Assembly (NCBI GenBank): GCA_902477645.1
Contig: CABSIA010000013.1
Coordinates: forward strand, 1-37,769
Origin: an uncultured Prevotella sp.
Lineage (GTDB): Bacteria > Bacteroidota > Bacteroidia > Bacteroidales > Bacteroidaceae
DNA: 37,769 nucleotides
Direction of reading: 5' to 3'
The stretch's first letter is position 1. Each line of letters begins with the position of its first letter. The position numbers and the translations under genes are program-made. Below, piece by piece: positions 1-7,576 of the stretch. The notes beneath the pieces are model-generated. The model was given only the letters and a program-made list of their open reading frames with translations, was not told the DNA's origin and ran no database searches.

Positions 1-528
1 TATCTGCTCTGTAGGATATGTTGTGTATGTAGACTGCGAGAACTGGTCGCCGCGCAAGGTGCTCATGGCCTGCGCAACTTTCTGGTTGCCCTGTTTAAGC
101 AGCCGCTTCACACGGTCAAAATCGGCTTGTGTGTGCAAGCCGCCAGGATGAAGAAAACCACGGTTAATATCGTATACAGGCTCATGGCCTACGGCATTAA
201 AAGTCTTGCCCTCAGAAAGTTTTACGTTGTTGATTGCCGCCTTCAGATTGGTGTTTGCCTGATTAATCAGAGTCTGTGAGCCATTACCGTCTAATATCTG
301 GCGTGCGTCTATCAGTGCGTCCTCAAGGTCGGCAATAAGTCCCGGAAGATAGTTGCCGGCGTTTGCCAACAGAGTCTCCGCCTCGGCAATTGACCTCTCT
401 ATCGCACCTGTATAGGCATTGGTAGAGTTCTGCAAGCTATGTTGCCGCGCACCAACGGCAGCACCGGCAGGCATTGCCGGCATAAGGCAAAAAGCAGCCG
501 TCGCAAAAACGAGTTGATGAAGTTTCAT
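1..528 (-). CDS. Putative secreted alginate-lyase-family protein, 5' part only
   Basis: This ORF starts with ATG at 528 and runs off the left window edge after 176 codons with no stop, so only the N-terminus is visible. Residues 1 to about 24 look like a signal peptide (MKLHQLVFATAAFCLMPAMPAGA). Residues 30-110 are a helical stretch rich in Ala, Leu and Asn (AIERSIAEAETLLANAGNYL, then LINQANTNLKAAINNV) that resembles FIVAR-type surface modules. Around residue 125 it reads HPGGLHTQADFDRVKRLL, the kind of motif that opens the catalytic part of many alginate-lyase/heparinase-like (alpha/alpha)6 proteins. I therefore infer a secreted polysaccharide lyase or related carbohydrate-active protein. 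The active site lies outside the window, so substrate and activity cannot be judged. It lies downstream of the 878-residue gene, separated by AT-rich repeats. Confidence 0.6.
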   Translation of the reverse strand, partial: MKLHQLVFATAAFCLMPAMPAGAAVGARQHSLQNSTNAYTGAIERSIAEAETLLANAGNYLPGLIADLEDALIDARQILDGNGSQTLINQANTNLKAAINNVKLSEGKTFNAVGHEPVYDINRGFLHPGGLHTQADFDRVKRLLKQGNQKVAQAMSTLRGDQFSQSTYTTYPTEQI

Positions 529-711
529 ATTTTTGGGAGATTAAAGTTGAAAATTTAGAGTTTTAATGCAGGTGGTATTATTGTCTAACGTCTCACGTTG
601 GGCATTTATTATAATAAGCACATTCTAAATGGCTCTGTTTTTAAAAGTTTAGAGTCTAAAGATTAAGCATCTTGCATTAAACTTTAAACTCTAAACTTTA
701 ATATCTACTTT
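529..711. repeat. AT-rich intergenic inverted repeat
   Basis: No gene is seen here. The left arm at 644-666 (core AAGTTTAGAGTCTAAAG) pairs with the right arm ending at 701 (core CTTTAAACTCTAAACTT), with two mismatches over 22 bp. The 30 bases at 672-701 recur exactly at 7518-7547. A third related fragment (AAAATTTAGAGTTTTAATGC) lies just upstream of the 1-528 gene near 549-568. This looks like a dispersed intergenic repeat. It could also form a weak hairpin after the 878-residue gene. Confidence 0.7.
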
Positions 712-3348
712 TTATTTAACCACAATTTTCTTTGTAGCCACAGAGCCGTCGCCAAATACGGTACGCTTAACAACTACACCCTTTGCAGGAGCAGCAATTC
801 TGCGGCCGTCGAGTGTGAAGTATTCTACGCTTCTCTCGCTCTTGGTCACATTCTCTGTCATCTCAATGCCTGTAGTAACGTCTTTGCAGACAATCCAACT
901 GTAAACAGGAGCAGCACTTGTCACAATCTTGTCATACGGACTTGCCCAACGCATGCTGGTATTCCAATACAGATTGTCGCTCAGGCGGCATACAGCAACT
1001 GTGGAGTCAGTCTGCTCTTCCTTATAGAATGCCAGACGTGCGGCTGCCAATACGTCTGTTGGATTTGGAGGCAATGCAGACACATAACCGTCGGCAGTAA
1101 GCACACCATCCTTGTTTGTCAGATAATAGCCACCGTCAGCATGCTGATTAACATCGAATGTCCAGCAATAGTCCTCAACCTGCCGGTTGTTCTTCTCTGC
1201 GTCAGCAACCACTTCCTCAAGTGACCACAATGCGCCATAGTAGTGGCCGCCAGGAGCAGGATCTTTCTGTACAAGAAGTTTTGGCGTGCCCGCAACTCTG
1301 AAAGATATAGAACCGTCAACAGCTACGCTATATGGTTTGCGTGAAGCGGCGAGAGCATCCATCGCCTTTCTGAGGTCGTTGGCGAATACGTCAATCTCAC
1401 GCTGAGTTGTCTCACCAGGGTTGGCAACGTATGCGTCGCCCTGTGCCAAAAGCTGTGCGAAAGCGGTATAGAGCTCTTCAGAATACTGTCCCTCACCATC
1501 ACCAACGCTGTATTTTGCCTTCTCGTCAAGCTCGTGTGCCTCAACGAGCAGAGCCTGAAGAGCTGTCATATCGGCAAGTTTGTATGCGTCGTAAAGCGGG
1601 AAGTCGGCATTGTCGACAAACTCCTTTGTAATAGGCTGTCCCTCGCTGAGCATGCCGGCGACAAGGAAACGTGTAATCTTTGTGTTGGCACTTGAGTTTC
1701 TGTTAGATGTGTAGCAGTCAATCTCAGCAGCAATCTTGTCGCCTTGCTTCATGTGAACATAGAAGTCAAGGTCGATAGGAGCCTTGCCCTGCATGCCGTC
1801 GTTGGCAACGCTGCCATACTCTTTAGAGAACATCTCGTCGTCCTTCGGGCAAGAGAAGACGCCCTCATTCTCTGAAACCATGCGTGTGCGCAGGTAGAGA
1901 GGGTTCTCCACCTTTTCGTTAGGATTTGTACGGAAAAGAGAAATGCCCACCTTATAGTAGCCCTCAGCAGGAGCTGTAAACATGATAGACGGAGCCTTGC
2001 TCACATCAGGATGAACATCACCTGAAGGAGTTATGTAAAGCCACTCGCCGCCATTGAACCAACCGTCAGCGCCATTCTTGGTCTTACCAAAATTAGGGAA
2101 CTTCACATAGTCGCCACCGTTGACGTTGTGATAGTAATATCCGAATGGCTGGTCGTTGTTGGTATCGGCAGTTATAGGCAACTGCACATACTTTATATTC
2201 TCGTCATCGGTGAAGAGCACATAGTTGCCCTCAGCGGTATAGTCGAAGTTAGCCTTTGAGCTGAGGAATGTGTTCCAGATCTTCTCAAGCCTCTGGTCGT
2301 AGATGGCAACATTCATGCCGTTGATAAGACCTTTCTGGTAATCCTCATACAGAACAGTCACGTCCTCATAGAACTTGTCGATGGCCTCCTGAGTGTACTT
2401 GCCATAGCCAAGGCCCACCAGATTGTCGTCAGCCTCTATCATCTGAACCTGAGTCTCATACTCGCCAAGCTTCTGGATGAACTCAGCAACGCCTGTCATA
2501 TCATACGGGTCGGCATAGTTCTCAGCAGCCTCTGCTGTAGCCTGGTCTACAACCTCGATGTCGAGTTTCTTGAAGAATGAGCGTCCGTAAGCGTCACGGT
2601 CCCAGCTGTAGCCAAGAAAATACTTTGACGCATTGGCCTCAAAAGAAATAATGTCGCCCTTCTTACCGTGGAAAGCAAACGAATAGTCTGTAGGCACCTG
2701 GGCAACGAAGCGCTGATTTCCACCTTGAGCAAGGCCGCAGTTTGACCAGCCGTCAATCTCTCCGCCATTCTCTCCGTAGGCAAAAGCCAAACCCATTGTA
2801 ACGGCAGAGTCAACCACCTCTGTGCCCTGCAGTCTGTAACGCGGAACAAGGTAAAGAGGGCTCAGCGGGAAACAGTCCTGACGTACAATTGAGCCACTTA
2901 CCTTATAGTAGCCGTCTTCTGGAACAGTGAACGACACCACGCCGGCATACTTAGGATTGGCGTAGGTCTCAAAATCCTCTGTCATGTAGATGAACTTATC
3001 GTGAGAGTTTGTACGTGGAGCCTCATACTTCTGGTCATACCAGGCATTGCGCTTGTTGGCAGCCCAATAGTTGCCTTCTGAGTCCGTGGTGTAGCCGTCA
3101 ATCTCTGTGATGCGCTCACCCATTACACGCTCAGGGATGTATTGGTCGAGATAGTTACAGGTACTCTCTTCTCCATATTTACTGAAAGAAGTGTAGGTAC
3201 CGGTGCCATACTCATACTTTTGGAAACTCCACTGTGCGTCGCCGCCAGCAGCAAATGTTTCCGCCGTCATTTCTGTAAGTTTGTAGGTCTGGGCAAATGC
3301 CATTGATGAGGCAAGAGCCATAACCGCCAAAAAGTTTAATCTTTTCAT
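712..3348 (-). CDS. Large modular secreted protein with T9SS-like tail (878 aa)
   Basis: Secreted surface protein of unknown function. I chose ATG at 3348 (MKRLNFLAVMALASSMAFAQ, a clear signal peptide); the frame extends two codons further only to a GTG. Residues about 110-270 form a beta-rich module (FTVPEDGYYKVSGSIVR ... GKKGDIISFEA). A second, clearer copy spans about 365-565 (YTAEGNYVLF ... FTAPAEGYYKVGISLFR ... KQGDKIAAEI). About 585-660 is helical and FIVAR-like. Residues 680-820 form another beta-rich module (FRVAGTPKLLVQKD ... YWNTSMRWASPYDKIV). The last 40 residues (VEYFTLDGRRI ... ATKKIVVK) resemble a T9SS sorting domain. The second module and the last beta module both recur in the 617-residue neighbour, so the two genes are paralogues. 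The modules look like glycan- or surface-binding beta sandwiches, but that is inference. No catalytic motif was recognised. Confidence 0.85.
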   Translation of the reverse strand: MKRLNFLAVMALASSMAFAQTYKLTEMTAETFAAGGDAQWSFQKYEYGTGTYTSFSKYGEESTCNYLDQYIPERVMGERITEIDGYTTDSEGNYWAANKRNAWYDQKYEAPRTNSHDKFIYMTEDFETYANPKYAGVVSFTVPEDGYYKVSGSIVRQDCFPLSPLYLVPRYRLQGTEVVDSAVTMGLAFAYGENGGEIDGWSNCGLAQGGNQRFVAQVPTDYSFAFHGKKGDIISFEANASKYFLGYSWDRDAYGRSFFKKLDIEVVDQATAEAAENYADPYDMTGVAEFIQKLGEYETQVQMIEADDNLVGLGYGKYTQEAIDKFYEDVTVLYEDYQKGLINGMNVAIYDQRLEKIWNTFLSSKANFDYTAEGNYVLFTDDENIKYVQLPITADTNNDQPFGYYYHNVNGGDYVKFPNFGKTKNGADGWFNGGEWLYITPSGDVHPDVSKAPSIMFTAPAEGYYKVGISLFRTNPNEKVENPLYLRTRMVSENEGVFSCPKDDEMFSKEYGSVANDGMQGKAPIDLDFYVHMKQGDKIAAEIDCYTSNRNSSANTKITRFLVAGMLSEGQPITKEFVDNADFPLYDAYKLADMTALQALLVEAHELDEKAKYSVGDGEGQYSEELYTAFAQLLAQGDAYVANPGETTQREIDVFANDLRKAMDALAASRKPYSVAVDGSISFRVAGTPKLLVQKDPAPGGHYYGALWSLEEVVADAEKNNRQVEDYCWTFDVNQHADGGYYLTNKDGVLTADGYVSALPPNPTDVLAAARLAFYKEEQTDSTVAVCRLSDNLYWNTSMRWASPYDKIVTSAAPVYSWIVCKDVTTGIEMTENVTKSERSVEYFTLDGRRIAAPAKGVVVKRTVFGDGSVATKKIVVK

Positions 3349-3679
3349 AGACACTTTTTTTAGTTATTAATTATTAGTTGTTAATTATTAATTCTGTATG
3401 GTATTATTCGTAATAGCCTCAATTGAAGTTTACTATAGAATTTCTGCTGCAAAGTTAGCGATGAAATCGGGAATCATGGTGTTAAATCGTCCCAAAGTAT
3501 ATGCTGTAATTATCCCAAATTGACTTTTTCAGCTGTTTCTGTTGTTTTCGGTGTTTACTTGTGGCTTGAACAAGTTCCGAAAAGAACTTGAAAGCCACAA
3601 GGCACTACTAACCTAATACAAATAAACTAAATCTTAACTTATGAAACTCCCCATTATCTAACTTTGTTTGTGTCAAGAA
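3349..3679 (-). promoter_or_regulatory. Leader/promoter region with -7 box and hairpin
   Basis: No gene is seen in this gap of about 330 bases. On the minus strand TAACTTTG at 3457-3450 matches the Bacteroidetes -7 box TAnnTTTG and lies about 100 bases before the 878-residue gene; no good -33 box was found. Further upstream, 3558-3601 folds into a hairpin: CTTGTGGCTT pairs with AAGCCACAAG, and CAAGTTC with GAACTTG, around loop CGAAAA. It could end transcripts from the peptide gene, although no U-run follows it. Bases 3361-3393 are AT-rich short repeats of TTAATTATTA type. Confidence 0.45.
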
Positions 3680-3862
3680 TTACTCTTCGTCTTCCCACAC
3701 GTTGAATGTTTTCTTTGACGCAGCATCCCAAGCATCGCCTTCGCCTGGTGTTGTCGGAACTGTGATGCCACTACCATCGCCGCGTACTCCAGAAGCAGCC
3801 ATAATTGCTGTACTCAAAGACTCGCAAACTATTATTGCCGGAGCTATATATGTCTTTTTCAT
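3680..3862 (-). CDS. Small peptide with acidic tail (60 aa), conserved-looking Bacteroidales type
   Basis: A 60-codon ORF starting at ATG 3862. It begins MKKTYIAPAIIVCESLSTAI, continues with MAASGVRGDGSG, and ends FNVWEDEE. From memory this layout matches a recurrent class of uncharacterised Bacteroidales mini-proteins: a KKxYxxP start, a short hydrophobic stretch, a small-residue break (MAAS), a Gly/Ser/Thr-rich linker, and a Trp-acidic tail. There is no obvious lipobox. The MAAS-G junction could be a processing site, but that is inference. It lies 35 bases downstream of the 617-residue gene, so the two are probably co-transcribed, and it sits between two modular paralogues. Function is unknown. 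A precursor peptide, a surface anchor or a signalling peptide are all possible. Confidence 0.72.
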   Translation of the reverse strand: MKKTYIAPAIIVCESLSTAIMAASGVRGDGSGITVPTTPGEGDAWDAASKKTFNVWEDEE

Positions 3863-3897
3863 TTTCGTCTAAGTTTTTAATCTGTTTACTACATTGA

Positions 3898-5751
3898 TTA
3901 TTTAATCACGATTTTCTTGCCATTCTTAACAACTATGCCCTTTGCATTGTCGGATACGCGCAGTCCGCTGATGTTGTAAACGGCACCGTTGTCGTTGGCC
4001 TCGGCAACGTCGATTTTGTCGACTGCTGTAGTCTCGCCCAAAATAGAGAGTTTTGCCTGTGCGCCCGATGGAATGGTGATAAATGCGCGAAGACCCTTCA
4101 TAGTGCTCTTGCCCTCTGCCGGTTTGCTCAATTCACCTGTCGTAGTTACAAAAAGGTCGGTTCCATCGGTGTTTATTGCTGTAGGACCATATACGCCCGT
4201 GAAGCTATAGCCGCCGATTGTTACAGGAGCAAGAGCAGCAGAGATTGTCACGTCTGTGAACTTAGGATTTACAACGTCCTGTCCAGGCTTGATAAGGTAT
4301 GGTTTTCCAGCCTCTATTGTTGCTGCCTCAGAGAACACCATTGTTGAACCGTCAACAGATGTAAACTCTGTGATTGTTGTTCCTGCACCAAACTTATCTG
4401 TTATTGTCTCTGCGCTGATAGCGAAAGGCACGCAGAATGTGTTCCAATACTGGCTTGACAATGTGCGGGTAAGAGCCACGTTAACAGTCTTTCCGCTTCT
4501 GTTGCCGATGGCTGTTGTGTTGTCCTCACCGTCTTCTTTAAGACCGAAATTGAAGAATTCGTATGGAGAAGATGCTAATGGCTTGCAAATTTCGAATATA
4601 TATTTAGGTTCACCAGAAGTCGAGACTTTATCGTATGGAGCATTCCAACCGAAACTGTCATTCCAATACTTTCCGTCCTTACGCTGTATAGCTATATCAG
4701 ACTCAGCGTCATCAAGCACATAGAAACGGAAGGTATGGTCATCAGCATTGGCACTCTCTGACACATAGCCATCAGAAACAACAACACCTCCGTCGCCAAA
4801 CATTAAGTTATAACCTCCATTAGTATTTTCAACCAAGTCAAACTCCCATTCGAATTCCTCTGTAGCAAGACCTTTATCACTGCTGCCGCTCTTCAGTTCA
4901 TCAAGATTTCTGAATGCTGCATAATAGTAATCATTACCACTTGCCTTATCCTTTCTCACCAAATATTTATCAGTGCCTGGAATTCTGATAGCCACCTTGC
5001 CTGGCTCAGGGAATATTTCTTTCTGGGCTCTTGGGTCATAACTCTTCAAACCTGAGTTAGCTACAAACTCATCTGAGATTGCTGTTCCAGCAGATGTATT
5101 GGCAGCTATCACATAACGTGAGAAAATCGTATTAGCACTGCTATTAGCATCTTCTACTGTTTGCACCGTCGATATTCTGTCACCTTTCTGGAGCTTCACA
5201 AAATAGTCAACGGTCTGATTGTCTGTATTTTCACCATACCTCAAAGAGGTGATTACATTATTGTCTTTGTCACCTGTGACAAAATTATTATTCATATAAA
5301 AATATTTCGCCCTGGAATTTCCAGAAACCGATTTTCTGTTGAATGTCATACCAACATAATACCAGCCATCTTCGGGAGCTGTAAACAAAACTGCAGGACT
5401 ATAACCATTACTTGCCTCCATTGGGTGAAATTCACCGTTGTCTAATATATAAAGCCAGTTTCCACCACTGTTATACCAACCAATAGAACCACCCTTATTA
5501 CTTGCATTATGATTTTGAAACTTGCTATAGTTCCCGTTTTTATCACGCTGATAATATCCAAAAGGGTTATCCTCGTTTACTGACATATCAACCTTTGTAA
5601 CACCTTCTTGCGTAGAGAATAGCACATAATTGCCTTCGGCAGAAAAGTCAATGTCTTTAGGAGAGCCTTCTATGGCGGTTTGGGCATTGCCCTTTGTAAA
5701 AGATGCAAAAGCAAGTATCATTGCCGTTGCCAAGAGATAAAGTTTCCTCAT
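3898..5751 (-). CDS. Modular secreted protein, paralogue of the 878-aa protein (617 aa)
   Basis: The signal peptide is clear (MRKLYLLATAMILAFASFTKGNAQ). Residues about 33-225 form the shared beta module (FSAEGNYVLF ... FTAPEDGWYYVGMTFNRK ... KLQKGDRISTV). Residues about 250-390 form the second shared module (RIPGTDKYLVRKD ... YWNDSFGWNAPYDKV). Both match the 878-residue neighbour in order and spacing, but here the helical region between them is absent. Residues about 425-575 (RTLSSQYWNTFCVPFAIS ... EAGKPYLIKPG) are a module I recall from Prevotella surface proteins. The tail (VYNISGLRVSDNAKGIVVK ... KIVIK) is a T9SS-like sorting signal. The protein is probably exported across the outer membrane and surface-attached. 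No catalytic residues were recognised; binding to glycans or host material is a guess. It is probably co-transcribed with the downstream 60-residue peptide. Confidence 0.85.
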   Translation of the reverse strand: MRKLYLLATAMILAFASFTKGNAQTAIEGSPKDIDFSAEGNYVLFSTQEGVTKVDMSVNEDNPFGYYQRDKNGNYSKFQNHNASNKGGSIGWYNSGGNWLYILDNGEFHPMEASNGYSPAVLFTAPEDGWYYVGMTFNRKSVSGNSRAKYFYMNNNFVTGDKDNNVITSLRYGENTDNQTVDYFVKLQKGDRISTVQTVEDANSSANTIFSRYVIAANTSAGTAISDEFVANSGLKSYDPRAQKEIFPEPGKVAIRIPGTDKYLVRKDKASGNDYYYAAFRNLDELKSGSSDKGLATEEFEWEFDLVENTNGGYNLMFGDGGVVVSDGYVSESANADDHTFRFYVLDDAESDIAIQRKDGKYWNDSFGWNAPYDKVSTSGEPKYIFEICKPLASSPYEFFNFGLKEDGEDNTTAIGNRSGKTVNVALTRTLSSQYWNTFCVPFAISAETITDKFGAGTTITEFTSVDGSTMVFSEAATIEAGKPYLIKPGQDVVNPKFTDVTISAALAPVTIGGYSFTGVYGPTAINTDGTDLFVTTTGELSKPAEGKSTMKGLRAFITIPSGAQAKLSILGETTAVDKIDVAEANDNGAVYNISGLRVSDNAKGIVVKNGKKIVIK

Positions 5752-5954
5752 AATCTTTAACGTTAAATTTTAATTGCCTTAAGTCTTTATCATGTATACG
5801 CACGAGAAAACAGAAATGCAGAAACTTACATAATATTTTTTCATTATACCCGAATTCCGGCAACTATTTGGAGCAAAAAAGTTACTTCAAGTTCGTATGT
5901 CCAATAGCAAAATTCTCTTTTCTTAAAATCCAAGAAAACAGTTTCGTTTACCGC

Positions 5955-6002
5955 AAAAAAAAAATGAAGCCGCTTGCGTACGCTATCGCAAGCGGCTTCA
6001 TT
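5955..6002 (-). terminator. Intrinsic terminator for the ung-DUF3109 operon
   Basis: On the minus strand a perfect 16-bp stem (5963-5978 with 5987-6002, arm core GAAGCCGCTTGCG) closes an 8-base loop. It is followed at once by ten U (A-run at 5955-5964 on the plus strand). This is a textbook Rho-independent terminator, about 120 bases past the DUF3109 stop codon. Confidence 0.9.
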
Positions 6003-6050
6003 AGCCATCGCAAGCGGCAGCGACGGCACATGCACTATGCCACATTTTTT
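5961..6050. repeat. 90-nt periodic GCAAGCGG element, copy 1
   Basis: The stretch aligns without gaps to 32409-32498 at 64 of 90 identical bases by my hand count. Units of 22 nt begin with CGCAAGCGGC at 5987 and 6009, with a decayed third unit at 6031. The first unit doubles as the right arm of the terminator stem. The most divergent part between copies is the left stem arm (5971-5980). Confidence 0.75.
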
Positions 6051-6121
6051 GCATGGTTTTTAATGGTGAAAGAATGGGGTAATGGAGTTGTCGTGAGATG
6101 AAAAAATCTTTTAGCGCAAAA

Positions 6122-6715
6122 TCACGTCTGGGCAGAGAGAAGCATATCCACCGTATCGCACAACTCCTGATACCACTCACGCCCGAAACGGCGCACAAGC
6201 GGCCCCTCAAGGAATTTGTAGACAGGCATGTTTATCTCGCAGCCCTTCTCTACTGCCGCACGGCAAACATCCCAACGGTTGTAGTTGAGACCTACCATTC
6301 CGGCGGCAAAACGCTTCTCACGTATGGGATAAAGGGCACACGACATGGGCTTTACGAATTTTGTCTTGCCGTTGCGAAACGCTTTCTCAAGAGCGCAAAG
6401 GCAACAGCCATTCTCATAGCATGTGAAAACGCAGTCTTTACCGTTAACAATACTCGTTACAAGGTCGCCGTCACGGTCGGTATAAGCCACGCCCTGCTTG
6501 TCGACGACAGCCTGAGCAGATGCACTCATATCGTCCCAAACAACATCAAGGGCATCCTCAATGCCTGCCACCTCGTCTAACGTAAGAGGTGCTCCAGCAT
6601 CGCCCTCAACGCAACACTGTCCCTTGCATTTGTCAAGGTCGCAACAGAATTTCTCAGTTATTATGTCTGGCGAAACCAATACGTCGCCTACTTGGATGAT
6701 ATGTAAGTTGTTCAT
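6122..6715 (-). CDS. DUF3109 family cysteine-rich protein (197 aa)
   Basis: I recognise this as a DUF3109-type protein (YkgJ-like metal-binding cysteine cluster). Start at ATG 6715 (MNNLHIIQVGDVLVSPDIIT); the frame stays open further upstream but there it overlaps the end of ung in another frame. Cysteines form clusters expected for metal binding: CCDLDKCKGQCC at 24-35, Cys95 and Cys99, CCLC at 104-107, and MSCALYP with Cys126. An iron or zinc cluster is likely; the biochemical role of the family is unknown to me. It lies 38 bases downstream of ung on the same strand, so the two probably form an operon ended by the terminator at 5955-6002. Confidence 0.85.
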   Translation of the reverse strand: MNNLHIIQVGDVLVSPDIITEKFCCDLDKCKGQCCVEGDAGAPLTLDEVAGIEDALDVVWDDMSASAQAVVDKQGVAYTDRDGDLVTSIVNGKDCVFTCYENGCCLCALEKAFRNGKTKFVKPMSCALYPIREKRFAAGMVGLNYNRWDVCRAAVEKGCEINMPVYKFLEGPLVRRFGREWYQELCDTVDMLLSAQT

Positions 6716-6753
6716 TTTTTTTGTTGACAAGTTGACGAGTTGCCCCCCAGAGA

Positions 6754-7416
6754 CTACCACTCCACCGGCTCTATACCATGCAGACTCAGATATTCGTTGC
6801 AGCGTGAGAACTGATGATTTCCAAACCAGCCGCCTCTGTTGGCTGACAATGGTGACGGATGAACGCTCTCTAAAACAAGATGACGCTGTTTGTCGATAAG
6901 GTAAGACTTGCTTCGGGCAAAGCCTCCCCACAACATGAAGACAAGATTTTGGCGGCTGTCGCTCAGAGCCTTTATTGCCGCATCGGTGAATGTTGTCCAG
7001 CCAAGACGCTGATGGCTGTTGGCAACGTGTGCTCTTACGGTCAGGGTGGCGTTGAGAAGCAAAACTCCCTGCTCTGCCCAACGTGTAAGGTCGCCCGATT
7101 TAGCTGCGGGCTTGCCAAGGTCGAGTTCTATCTCCTTAAAAATATTGATAAGTGACGGAGGCGGAACAATGCCGTCGGGCACAGAGAAACTAAGCCCCAT
7201 AGCCTGTCCAGGCTCATGATAAGGGTCTTGGCCTATTATCACTACCTTGACCTTGTCAAACGGACAAAGGTTGAAGGCATTGAAAATTTTGCTGCCGGGA
7301 GGATAACACTTGTATGTGCTATATTCCTCTCTCACCTGAGCTGTAAGACTCGCAAAATATGGCTTTTCGAACTCTGCGCCAAGTTGCCGTTTCCAGCTGT
7401 CTTCTATCTGAACCAT
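6754..7416 (-). CDS. ung: Uracil-DNA glycosylase, family 1
   Basis: Removes uracil from DNA (misincorporated dUMP or deaminated cytosine) as the first step of base-excision repair, in the cytoplasm. The 220-residue length is normal for family 1. The catalytic water-activating motif GQDPYH is at residues 62-67 (Asp64), the uracil-binding region LLLNATLTV begins about 119, and the DNA-intercalating loop HPSPLSA is at 186-192. Start at ATG 7416. It is probably the first gene of a two-gene operon with the DUF3109 gene; the region upstream holds an AT-rich repeat, so the promoter is unclear. Confidence 0.97.
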   Translation of the reverse strand: MVQIEDSWKRQLGAEFEKPYFASLTAQVREEYSTYKCYPPGSKIFNAFNLCPFDKVKVVIIGQDPYHEPGQAMGLSFSVPDGIVPPPSLINIFKEIELDLGKPAAKSGDLTRWAEQGVLLLNATLTVRAHVANSHQRLGWTTFTDAAIKALSDSRQNLVFMLWGGFARSKSYLIDKQRHLVLESVHPSPLSANRGGWFGNHQFSRCNEYLSLHGIEPVEW

Positions 7417-7576
7417 AAGGTGGGGGAGATAAATGTTTAAAAAGATTAAAGATAAATGCAGAATGTCTTATTATTAAAATTTAGAGTTTAAAATTTAATA
7501 TGAGCAATCATCAATAATTGCATTAAACTTTAAACTCTAAACTTTAAACTCTATATTCCCCTTAGGGGGCAGACTG
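7417..7576. repeat. AT-rich intergenic inverted repeat, second locus
   Basis: The left arm near 7477-7500 (core AAATTTAGAGTTTAAAATTT) pairs with the right arm at 7521-7544, with two mismatches over about 24 bp. Bases 7518-7547 are identical to 672-701. The short palindrome CCCCTTAGGGG at 7558-7568 lies just past the gpmI stop and may be a weak stem. No gene is present. Confidence 0.7.

Larger units (their letters stand above)
5752..6121. other. Intergenic region: leader, terminator and 22-nt periodic repeat
   Basis: No gene is supported in this 370-base stretch. The right half holds the intrinsic terminator and the periodic GCAAGCGG element described separately. The left half (5752-5950) is the likely leader of the 617-residue gene. 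Minus-strand TAAGTTTC at 5828-5821 is a near match to the -7 box TAnnTTTG, without a convincing -33 box. The plus-strand frames here are short and overlap the repeat. Confidence 0.5.

Noticed and set aside
6098..6580. Plus-strand ORF (160 codons) opposite the DUF3109 gene
   Set aside because: Its frame is the complement of the cysteine-rich coding sequence and shows no family features.
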